Origin: CAJMGO01 sp900557305
GTDB lineage: Bacteria > Bacillota_I > Bacilli_A > RF39 > UBA660
Assembly (NCBI GenBank): GCA_905212975.1
Contig: CAJMGO010000006.1
Coordinates: 1-64,000 of the forward strand
DNA length: 64,000 nucleotides
Direction of reading: 5' to 3'
Every line of letters starts with the position of its first letter. Positions within the stretch are counted from its first letter, which is position 1. Both the position numbers and the translations under genes were made by a program. This document shows positions 51,510 through 58,829 of this stretch, in pieces. Under the pieces are notes generated by a model. That model searched no databases. It worked only from the letters and a program-made list of their open reading frames with translations, and had not been told where the DNA came from.

Positions 51510-51593
51510 ATTTCCTCCTTTATTATGACAAAGATAGCTGTACTTAAATTGAACGTTTTCTAACGATATATTTTATCATTTTTTTAATATTAA

Positions 51594-51621
51594 AACAAGA
51601 AAACAAAATTGTTTTCTTGTT
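51594..51621 (-). terminator. Strong terminator after the Cys-rich gene at 51660
   Basis: AACAAGAAAACA (51594-51605) and TGTTTTCTTGTT (51610-51621) are a perfect twelve-pair stem with a four-base loop, followed by TTTTAAT on the minus strand. Confidence 0.75.
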
Positions 51622-51659
51622 ACTGCCACTATTTTATTACCAAATGATTCAAGAATAAT

Positions 51660-52151
51660 TTAAATTTTAAGTTTTTTCTTTATAATTTTATTTGTTTCTT
51701 CAAAATCATTTGTCCATTTGTTACATTCATTTGCTTGTTCATCACATAATCCACCACAGCATAAACTGTTACAATTAGAACATGTATGTTTAATACTGTT
51801 ATTAAGTTTGTTAATTATGATTTCACAAAGACATGAATAAATTAAATTTTCGTCATAAATTGTTTCACAAATTTCAGTTGTTTCTTGAATATCTTTTCCT
51901 GATATAAAAAACTTTAATGTTTTTGTTTTTTCATCAGCTTTAGTGATTATTCCATTTATGATATTAAAATAGTTTCTAAAGAATGCATCAATAATTTTGA
52001 CATTTAAATTTTTATTTTTAATCCTTTGTTCAATAACTTGTTTAATAATATTAACTTCTTCCATTGTAGTAAAATTTTCATTAAATCTTTTTCTCTTTGT
52101 CTCAATTATTGCATCAGCAATATAACCACTTTGTAATTCTAATTTTGCCAT
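51660..52151 (-). CDS. Hypothetical protein with C-terminal cysteine cluster
   Basis: The 163-residue protein is helical in its first 125 residues and then has HTCSNCNSLCCGGLCDEQANEC, with seven closely spaced cysteines plus one His, a likely metal- or cluster-binding region. I recognise no family. TAGGGTGG lies nine bases before the ATG. It is alone between two terminator-like regions, at the left edge of the second variable segment. Confidence 0.55.
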   Translation of the reverse strand: MAKLELQSGYIADAIIETKRKRFNENFTTMEEVNIIKQVIEQRIKNKNLNVKIIDAFFRNYFNIINGIITKADEKTKTLKFFISGKDIQETTEICETIYDENLIYSCLCEIIINKLNNSIKHTCSNCNSLCCGGLCDEQANECNKWTNDFEETNKIIKKKLKI

Positions 52152-52260
52152 ATATTAAACCACCCTAGTTATTATCATATTATACAAATAACTTTTTTTA
52201 AATATTTTTATTACGCAAAATTTAATTATTAAATAATTTTTTTATATGAAATTAATACGA

Positions 52261-52647
52261 CTAAATACCACTATTTTCTTTATATTCTTCATATTCCATG
52301 GTATCACTAATTACACAAAATGATGGTTCTGCCTCATCACTAGCAAAGAAAATATACTCTTTATTATTTAATTCAACATACTCTATAATTGCTTCATCAA
52401 TATAATCACTAAATCTACTATCATCTCTATATTCTTTTATACCCGTAAAAGTTATTTTCATTTTTGTTCGATTGGTTTCATAATAATTATTTTCATTTTT
52501 TATTGGTTCACCCACCCAAAAAACATTTATAAAAAGATATATTTTATTTTTATCTAAATCATAATTAATTTTTTTTATATAACTATCATGAAAATAATTA
52601 TAAAACTCCATAAAGTTATTTAAATTATTTTTGGTTATTTTATTCAT
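52261..52647 (-). CDS. Hypothetical acidic protein
   Basis: The 128-residue protein is acidic and beta-rich with FHDSYIKKINYD near the N-terminus and EYIFFASDEAEPSFCVISD near the C-terminus. The FHDS opening is seen in several small immunity- or toxin-associated families, but I cannot assign one. There is no membrane segment, and no Shine-Dalgarno at ideal spacing. Confidence 0.45.
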   Translation of the reverse strand: MNKITKNNLNNFMEFYNYFHDSYIKKINYDLDKNKIYLFINVFWVGEPIKNENNYYETNRTKMKITFTGIKEYRDDSRFSDYIDEAIIEYVELNNKEYIFFASDEAEPSFCVISDTMEYEEYKENSGI

Positions 52648-52758
52648 TATATTAGTATATTAGTCACTCCTCTTAAATTATACCTAAAGTGATTACAAAA
52701 AATATATATGTAATTCACTAATAATTTTTTATATAAATTTATATTTTGTTATCTAGGT

Positions 52759-53475
52759 TCAATTAATCTTTTTTTTTGCCTGAATTATTAATTCTTTAAA
52801 TAATAAATTATCATTGTCCCATTCAGGGTGATAACACACACCTATTATAAACTTTTTATCATCTATTAATTCAATACTTTCTACTATTTGATCATCTGAT
52901 ATAGCTGTTATTTTAAATTCTTTCCCTATATTTTTTGGAGTATAAGAGTGCAAACTAACTTCATTTATTTTTTCTTTATTATATATTTTATAAAGATATG
53001 AATTTTTATCAATTATATTTATATTATGTCTTACTAAAGTTGAATTTTCATAATTAATTGTGATTTTATAATGATTATTATTATCTATTTTATTTAATAA
53101 TGTTCCTTCATTTAATTTTTTTAATTCAATATATGCATTTTTAAGGTTTTCTGTATTTTTATCATAATCAATAATATTACTAAAAATAGCTAAAGCTTGA
53201 AATCCTAAACATATTCCTAATAATGGCTTATTATTTTTAATCGCATATATTATCGTTTCATAATAACAATCCCAAATTTTATTCCCACCAGGTAATATAA
53301 ATGCATCACAAATATCTAAAGTACTTTTATCTAAAATACCATTATTTAAACATATACATATTGGTATAGCTCCACATTCATATATTTTTTTACAATATAA
53401 ATCTAGATATTCATATTTATCATTATATGGATTATCATCAGTTTTCATTTTTATTTGAGGTAAAATTCCTATCAC
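52759..53475 (-). CDS. Class I glutamine amidotransferase-like (gamma-Glu-GABA hydrolase family)
   Basis: The 238-residue protein has the PuuD-type pattern: FILPGGNKIWDCYYE, the nucleophile elbow GICLGFQAL and the catalytic His-Glu in CYHPEWDND. Family members hydrolyse gamma-glutamyl bonds. There is no partner synthase domain. The apparent start is GTG (53475) with no good ribosome site; an upstream CTG is closer to GGTGG, so the true start is uncertain. Confidence 0.75.
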   Translation of the reverse strand: MIGILPQIKMKTDDNPYNDKYEYLDLYCKKIYECGAIPICICLNNGILDKSTLDICDAFILPGGNKIWDCYYETIIYAIKNNKPLLGICLGFQALAIFSNIIDYDKNTENLKNAYIELKKLNEGTLLNKIDNNNHYKITINYENSTLVRHNINIIDKNSYLYKIYNKEKINEVSLHSYTPKNIGKEFKITAISDDQIVESIELIDDKKFIIGVCYHPEWDNDNLLFKELIIQAKKKIN

Positions 53476-53596
53476 TATCTTTTTCAGTACACCACCATTT
53501 TCTTAATTTTTAATTTCATTATCTATTATATCAAATATATAAATAATTTCATTAAAAATTTAATTTTTCATACAATTAAATATAATGGAAGTGACT

Positions 53597-53986
53597 ATGA
53601 ACGAATTAAACAATATAGCAACTTCTGTTGGAACTTATAATAGTGTACCAACTTCTCTTACTTCAAATACATCTGTTGTTAATTTAATTGATGGACTTAC
53701 TTTAACTAAAGATGCGGATAAGAAAAATTGGGCTAATGGCACTCTAACTTATACAATAACCCTTGATAATCAAACTGATACATCGTATGTTAAACCAATA
53801 ATTACAGATGTAATTGATACTACTTATGTTAAATTTGTAGAAGATAGTGTTTATATTAATAATGTTAAAGCTTCAGATCAACAATATTCTTATAATGAAG
53901 GTAATCACACTTTAACAATAAATTTAGAAGATGTTGGGGCTTCTTCTACTACGACACTCACGTTACGCGTTGAAAAAAATTCATAA
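53597..53986 (+). CDS. DUF11-domain protein without signal peptide
   Basis: The 129-residue protein is one DUF11 beta-sandwich: LIDGLTLTKDADKKNWANGTLTYTITLDNQT, ITDVIDTTYVKFVEDSVYINN and TLTINLEDVGASSTTTLTLRVEKN. Such repeats usually occur in large surface proteins, yet this one has no signal peptide, transmembrane segment or anchor, so it must be intracellular or exported another way, for example packaged on the spore. The ATG at 53597 is favoured by GGAAGTGA upstream. It is on the plus strand. Confidence 0.7.
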   Translation: MNELNNIATSVGTYNSVPTSLTSNTSVVNLIDGLTLTKDADKKNWANGTLTYTITLDNQTDTSYVKPIITDVIDTTYVKFVEDSVYINNVKASDQQYSYNEGNHTLTINLEDVGASSTTTLTLRVEKNS

Positions 53987-54181
53987 TAGATTTTTTATAT
54001 TAAAAACAAATTGTTCTTTTTATAATAATGATATTTTTATAAAAAGTAGTAATTACGTGACGGTTATAAGTCATATAAATAAATGTTATGGTGATAATTT
54101 ATCTTGTAATAATTTATTTTGGAATGATTTTTCTTGATTTTTTTTTATTTTATTTATATAATACACTCCAATGTGATATTT
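53987..54181. other. Interval with no convincing gene
   Basis: I see only overlapping short frames between the DUF11 gene and the PemK-like gene. One plus-strand frame ending at 54137 reads partly like protein but has no ribosome site, so it was not called. Confidence 0.4.
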
Positions 54182-54634
54182 ATGTTTAAAAAAGGTGAAA
54201 TTGTATACCATGATAATTTAATTTTTAGTGATGGATGTATTGATAAAAAAGAAAAAAAGCCTTGTATTGTATTATTTGAGTTTTATCTTAATGATATAGG
54301 TTATGTTTGTACCGTTCCTATAACTAGTTCTGTTAAATCTTTTAACAAGAAAAATGGATATAAAAATCACAGATTAATTAGTCAAACTATTTATTCATAT
54401 AAGAAATTAAGTTTCTACAAAATAGATACTCTTTCTATTAATCCTATAGATGAAACACATAAAACAAATATAGTATTATGTGATGATGAAATTAAAATGT
54501 TAGAAAAAAATATAGTAAGTTATGAATATAAACAAATTTTAGATATATTAATTAAAAATTTTATTGTTAAACAAAATAAAGAAGAAAAAAAGTTAAAGAA
54601 AATTAAAAGAAAAGAGTTAAAAAGAAAAATATAA
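54182..54634 (+). CDS. PemK/MazF-like protein
   Basis: The 150-residue protein has a PemK-type beginning (KKGEIVYHDN, KKPCIVLFEF), YVCTVPITSSVKSF and a second half YKKLSFYKIDTLSINPID with a helical, extremely lysine-rich tail. The fold matches the mRNA-interferase family, but the key catalytic residues are not clear by eye and there is no antitoxin gene. The start at 54182 is set by comparison with PemK length. It may be a solitary or inactive member. Confidence 0.5.
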   Translation: MFKKGEIVYHDNLIFSDGCIDKKEKKPCIVLFEFYLNDIGYVCTVPITSSVKSFNKKNGYKNHRLISQTIYSYKKLSFYKIDTLSINPIDETHKTNIVLCDDEIKMLEKNIVSYEYKQILDILIKNFIVKQNKEEKKLKKIKRKELKRKI

Positions 54635-54638
54635 ATTA

Positions 54639-54672
54639 TTAAAACCCCGTTATATTAACGAGGTTTTAATAT
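54639..54672. terminator. Convergent terminator
   Basis: TTAAAACC and GGTTTTAA, extended by CGTT and AACG across one mismatch, form a long hairpin between the plus-strand PemK-like gene and the minus-strand glycosyltransferase gene. Confidence 0.65.
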
Positions 54673-54691
54673 GTTCATTAATAAATAATAT

Positions 54692-55777
54692 TTATATTCC
54701 CATACATTCTAAAAAGAATTTTTTATTATTATTTAATCTAATATTTTTTGGATTTAATTTTAACGCTTCATTTATATAAAATAATGCTTGTTCTAACTTT
54801 CCATAATTATGATATGAAATAGACAATAAATCATATATTGTTGAATCCCAACTAAATACTTCATTTATATATGTTTTTTCATGATGTTTTATTTCTAAAG
54901 CTTTATTACAATAATAAATAACACTAATATAATCTTCTAATTCATAATCTAGAATTGCTCTTTCTACATATGGATCTCTTAAATATGGAGTTTCTTTTAT
55001 AGCTTTATCTAACCATAATTTAGCTTCATCATATCGTTTTAAATTTTTATATGATCTAGCAATAAATCTCATTGATGCTGATCTTTCATCTTTCCATGTT
55101 GCGTTTTTTAAATTAAGATGTTTTATTAAAGTATCAATGCAATCATTCCACTTTCCATAATACATATATTCTCTACCTAAATAATGCATATTTCTATCAT
55201 CTTGTGGATCTTCTTTTACTGATAATTCTAATAGGGGTAAATAACTACCTCTTGATTTTTCCTTATCTGGATAATGATTTAATGTTATTGAATCTGTTGT
55301 TATAATATTTTCTAAAATATTTTGTGGTACTAAAATTTCATGTACAGGATGATACCACTTATAACCTTTTCTTTTATGAATTTTTTCTATATAAAAATTT
55401 ACAAGTGGTATTCCATTTTCATCTAAACTCCAGTTGTAATTATATTTCAATTGAGTAGTATTTTCTTTCCAAATTTTTTCTATTTTTTCTCTCCAACCTG
55501 GTTCTAATACTTCATCTAGATCTGTACATACGCAAATATCTGTATCTTCACTTACTAAATTAAGAGAATCATTTCTTGCTACATCAAATCTAAATTCATC
55601 ATACTTTTTTGATTTTACATTTATCCCTTTTTCTTTTAGTTTTTTTACTGTTTTGTCGGTACTTCCAGTATCTAAAACATAAATTTCATCAGCTTCTTTC
55701 ATTGATTCATACCATCTATCTACAAATTTTTCTTCATTTTTACTTATAGCATATACACTTATTTTATATTTTTTCAT
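54692..55777 (-). CDS. GT2 glycosyltransferase with C-terminal TPR repeats
   Basis: The 361-residue protein starts with a GT-A fold (KISVYAISKNEEKF, VLDTGSTD and the metal site CVCTDLDEV at about 83-91) and continues with TPR-like helical repeats from about 185: YLGREYMYYGKWNDCI, SYKNLKRYDEAKLWLDKA, YGKLEQALFYINEALKLNP. This domain pair is found in SunS- and cyanobactin-like S- or O-glycosyltransferases and in enzymes decorating spore surface proteins. AAGGAGG precedes the ATG. Its frame is open upstream as far as a broken gene. Acceptor unknown. Confidence 0.8.
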   Translation of the reverse strand: MKKYKISVYAISKNEEKFVDRWYESMKEADEIYVLDTGSTDKTVKKLKEKGINVKSKKYDEFRFDVARNDSLNLVSEDTDICVCTDLDEVLEPGWREKIEKIWKENTTQLKYNYNWSLDENGIPLVNFYIEKIHKRKGYKWYHPVHEILVPQNILENIITTDSITLNHYPDKEKSRGSYLPLLELSVKEDPQDDRNMHYLGREYMYYGKWNDCIDTLIKHLNLKNATWKDERSASMRFIARSYKNLKRYDEAKLWLDKAIKETPYLRDPYVERAILDYELEDYISVIYYCNKALEIKHHEKTYINEVFSWDSTIYDLLSISYHNYGKLEQALFYINEALKLNPKNIRLNNNKKFFLECMGI

Positions 55778-56038
55778 ATATAACCTCCTTATAATATGTA
55801 ATATATGATTATTTTCAATTTTTGTATCAGTTATTATAGCTTTACTAACTGAATCTCCAGTTAAAGTATTTCCTACTGTTATTGTTTCAGATGAACCAAT
55901 TGGTCAAGTTTGACCACTTATATAAAATACATTTGAATTATAAAGTGATTTATATTTAGAATCTTCTTCAATTTTTTTGTATGCTTTACTTATATTTTTT
56001 TTAGATCCACATTTTTTATAACAATTCTTTTCATCCAT
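55778..56038 (-). pseudogene. Gene broken by an in-frame TGA, continuous with the glycosyltransferase frame
   Basis: From ATG 56038, behind AAAGGA, a frame reads MDEKNCYKKCGSKKNISKAY and YNSNVFYISGQT, then TGA at 55904-55906, and stays open as PIGSSETITVGNTLTGDSV through to the glycosyltransferase ATG at 55777, 87 codons in all. Because TGA is a stop elsewhere in this genome, I read this as a nonsense mutation, probably from TGG (Trp). The glycosyltransferase keeps its own ribosome site. I recognise no family; three cysteines lie at the N-terminus. Confidence 0.6.
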
Positions 56039-56124
56039 ATTATTCATTCCTTTCCTTATAGTTTATGCATATTTATATTATATAAATAGTTCATTGAAAC
56101 AAAAAAATGAAACCTAAGTTTCAT

Positions 56125-58011
56125 TTATTTTTGTATTGTTATAACTATTTGATAAGAGTTTTGTAAATCCATTTCATCAGAATCTACTATATATCCATTT
56201 GATTCAACTCTATCTATTGAGTCCCTTATAATATTTATCATATCATTGATTGTTCCATATTTTGTTTGTTCTTGTTCTGGCATTATTGGTTGTAATTCTG
56301 GAATTTCTTTTGGAGTTATAATTGCGACAGGCGAAGAACTTTGACTTAAAATTTGAGAATTTTGATTATTAAAATTTTGATTATCATCCAAAGTAAATGG
56401 TTGAACTGGTTTAATTTCTTCGTCAAAATTTAATTCTTCAATAGCTGGTTGAATAACCGGTTCTATTTTTTTACTTTCTACTTGTGGTTCAATTACAGGT
56501 TGAATTGGTCTTTCTATTTGTGAATTTATTTCTGACTGTATTGATTCCAATGGCATTGTTTGATCAATTTGATTATTTTCAAAAGATTGAGTCGTAAATG
56601 GATTATAATTATTTTCATTGTTTTGTTGTTGATTCATCGATTGATTTAATATATTATTTGTATCGATACGATGTTCTGTTACTAAATTGTTATTTTGATT
56701 TTCTATATTAAAATTATTAAAATTTAAATTATTAGTTTGAACTTCATTATTTGGTAATGATGTATTAGATGAATTTGGTGTTGTTTCATTTAAATTTAAA
56801 TTATTAGTTTGAACTTCATTATTTGGTAATGATGTATTAGATGAATTTGGCGTTGTTTCATTTAAATTTGAATTATTAAATAATCCAAAAAATCTATTTT
56901 CTTCTGGTTTAGATTGATTTTCTGAGCCAAAAATTTGTTCATTTTGCGTAGAAGGTATTACCTCTGGTTGAGAAAAATTCTTATTTTTTTCGTTTGATTC
57001 TATTGAGCCAAAGATATTTGATAATTCTGAATTATTATTATTTTGTGGTTGATTATTTTGTGGTTGATTATTTTGTGGTTGATTATTTTGTACTTGACTA
57101 AATATGTCGGAATTATCATGCATTTGTATTGGTTCTTGATTAGAAATATTTTGAAAATTACCAAAAATATTATCTGTTTGAACTTTATTTGTATTTTCAA
57201 ATGATTGTTGTGGTTGTATAGGTTTACTTTGTGAATTAAAGTTTATTGGTTGTGATTCTTCTATATTTGTTGTAGCAAATCCTGGAAAAATTGGACTTGA
57301 CTGTACATTAAAATTATTTGTATCTTGTGAATTATTATTCATTTTACTTTCCCCTTTATTTTCTTCTATATTATTTTCTTTTACTTTTTCTTCCCCGTTA
57401 TCTGAAGAATTCTTTAACATTTTTTCTATTTCTTCATCTGTTTTTCTAACAGTTAATCTTTCTGAAATTATTTTTGATAACATTATTTTTTGTTGCTCTT
57501 TATTTAATTTTAATAAACTTCTTGCATGTCTTTCAGAAATTTTTTCTTTCATTAATGCTTCTTGTACCTCATCACATAAATTAAGTAATCTTAATTTATT
57601 AGCTATAGTTGATTGTGTTTTTCCTAGTTTATTAGCTAAATCAACTTGATTTAAATATCCCATATCAAGAATTTTTTTATAGGAAATTGCTTCTTCTATA
57701 GGAGTTAAATCTTGCCTTTGAACATTTTCAATTAGTGCTACTTCAGCACTATCTCTATCATTTAAATCTGCTAATATTGCTGGTATACTTTTTTTACCTG
57801 CAAGTACGCTTGCCTTATATCTTCTTTCACCTGCAATTATTTCATATTTATCTGCAACTCTACGTACAACAATTGGTTGAATTACACCATGTTCTTTTAT
57901 TGATTCTGTCAATTCCATTATAGCTTTTTCATCAAAAGTTATTCTTGGTTGAAATCTATTTGGCAACACATCATCAAGATTAAGTATTAAAACTTCTTTT
58001 CCGATTCTCAT
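56125..58011 (-). CDS. parB: ParB/Noc-family chromosome partition protein with Q/N-rich insertion
   Basis: Residues 1-210 are a normal ParB core: VLPNRFQPRITFDEKAIMEL, the CTPase GERRYKA box, RDSAEVALIENVQRQDLTPIEEA and the HTH VDLANKLGKTQSTIANKLRLL. From about 220 to 570 comes an Asn/Gln/Ser/Pro-rich, presumably disordered tail with tandem repeats, then a short conserved C-terminal domain ending YQIVITIQK. ParB is usually about 280 residues. The neighbours rsmG and mnmG fit the oriC block, but parA (soj) is not beside it. Two 21-base-spaced palindromes lie upstream. Confidence 0.9.
   Translation of the reverse strand: MRIGKEVLILNLDDVLPNRFQPRITFDEKAIMELTESIKEHGVIQPIVVRRVADKYEIIAGERRYKASVLAGKKSIPAILADLNDRDSAEVALIENVQRQDLTPIEEAISYKKILDMGYLNQVDLANKLGKTQSTIANKLRLLNLCDEVQEALMKEKISERHARSLLKLNKEQQKIMLSKIISERLTVRKTDEEIEKMLKNSSDNGEEKVKENNIEENKGESKMNNNSQDTNNFNVQSSPIFPGFATTNIEESQPINFNSQSKPIQPQQSFENTNKVQTDNIFGNFQNISNQEPIQMHDNSDIFSQVQNNQPQNNQPQNNQPQNNNNSELSNIFGSIESNEKNKNFSQPEVIPSTQNEQIFGSENQSKPEENRFFGLFNNSNLNETTPNSSNTSLPNNEVQTNNLNLNETTPNSSNTSLPNNEVQTNNLNFNNFNIENQNNNLVTEHRIDTNNILNQSMNQQQNNENNYNPFTTQSFENNQIDQTMPLESIQSEINSQIERPIQPVIEPQVESKKIEPVIQPAIEELNFDEEIKPVQPFTLDDNQNFNNQNSQILSQSSSPVAIITPKEIPELQPIMPEQEQTKYGTINDMINIIRDSIDRVESNGYIVDSDEMDLQNSYQIVITIQK
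56721..56864 (-). repeat. Two tandem 72-bp repeats within parB
   Basis: Two copies of a 72-bp unit (56721-56792 and 56793-56864) encode NLNETTPNSSNTSLPNN and EVQTN. I see one base difference between copies (GGTGTT versus GGCGTT on the plus strand), which indicates recent duplication. Confidence 0.8.
57036..57096 (-). repeat. 15-bp tandem repeat within parB
   Basis: The unit ATTATTTTGTGGTTG is repeated about three and a half times, encoding the QNNQP array. Copy number could vary by strand slippage. Confidence 0.75.
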
Positions 58012-58065
58012 ATTTGACCTCCCACTTTTTATTCTCTTTTATTCTTTATAAGAATAATACTATAT

Positions 58066-58100
58066 TTTGGGAAATATTTCAAGATATTTGGGAAATATTT
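58066..58100 (-). promoter_or_regulatory. Two palindromic operator-like repeats upstream of parB
   Basis: TTTGGGAAATATTT occurs at 58066-58079 and again at 58087-58100, 21 bases apart start to start, which is two helical turns. Each lies in a palindrome of the form ATATTT-GGG-AAATAT. They sit between the rsmG terminator and the parB start and look like a cooperative repressor site. Confidence 0.5.
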
Positions 58101-58126
58101 AAAAAAAAACTGATTTTACTCAGTTT
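58101..58126 (-). terminator. rsmG terminator
   Basis: AAACTGA (58107-58113) and TCAGTTT (58120-58126) pair, followed by nine T on the minus strand. Overlaps the rsmG stop. Confidence 0.7.
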
Positions 58127-58829
58127 ATAATCTTTTCTTTTTAATTTCAGAATATTTTCTTGGATATTTATTACTAGTTTTATTATCTTTTTTTATTTTT
58201 ATTAATGTTCTTTTACTTTCTTCAATTGGTAAATTAAATTCAATACATTCATCTAATGAACATGATAGTAGATTAATTGCATTTTTACTTTCATTTAACT
58301 CTTCTGTTGCTTGGGCTTTCATAGCTATAAAATATCCATCTACTTTAACTGATTGAATAGAATATTCTAATAAATTCGAAAGATGTGCGACTGCCCTTGC
58401 TGTTACAACATCATATTTTTCTTTATTTTTTATTGAAAATTCTTCAGCTCTTTCATGAACTATAGTTATATCGTTTAAATTTAATTTTTCACTTACCATT
58501 TTTAAAAAATTAATTCTTTTATTTAATGAATCCACTAAAGTCACTTTTATTTTTGGAAATACTATCTTTATAACCATACCAGGAAATCCAGCTCCAGTAC
58601 CTATATCACATAAAGTATCTATATTTTTTAAATCAATTATTTTATTTAAAGTTAAACTATCATAAAAATGTTTCAAATAAACGCTTTCTTTTTCTGTAAT
58701 ATTAGTTAAATTATATTTTTCATTTTCAGTTATCAATAGATTATAATAAATATCTAACTTCGATAATTGTTCTTCAGTTATATCTATGTTTATTTTTTTT
58801 AATTCATTTATAAATTTATTTAAATTCAT
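58125..58829 (-). CDS. rsmG: 16S rRNA (guanine527-N7)-methyltransferase
   Basis: The 234-residue Rossmann-fold SAM methyltransferase (GidB) has the SAM-binding DIGTGAGFPGMVIKI, DSLNKRINFL and TARAVAHLSNLLEY blocks, and modifies G527 near the decoding site; loss gives low-level streptomycin resistance. It overlaps the mnmG stop by 14 bases and precedes parB, as at most Firmicute origins. Confidence 0.95.
   Translation of the reverse strand: MNLNKFINELKKINIDITEEQLSKLDIYYNLLITENEKYNLTNITEKESVYLKHFYDSLTLNKIIDLKNIDTLCDIGTGAGFPGMVIKIVFPKIKVTLVDSLNKRINFLKMVSEKLNLNDITIVHERAEEFSIKNKEKYDVVTARAVAHLSNLLEYSIQSVKVDGYFIAMKAQATEELNESKNAINLLSCSLDECIEFNLPIEESKRTLIKIKKDNKTSNKYPRKYSEIKKKRL

Noticed and set aside
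51510..51560. Possible LexA/DinR box upstream of uvrB (GAAAACGTTC on the minus strand)
   Set aside because: Only half of the CGAACnnnnGTTCG consensus matches; the other arm fails, so I do not call an SOS box.
53931..54137. Plus-strand 68-codon frame after the DUF11 gene
   Set aside because: It starts inside the DUF11 gene in another frame without a Shine-Dalgarno; the readable second half has no recognisable family.
57000..57200. Open minus-strand frame with an IINHK repeat
   Set aside because: It is a shadow of the parB repeat array in another frame and has no ribosome site.
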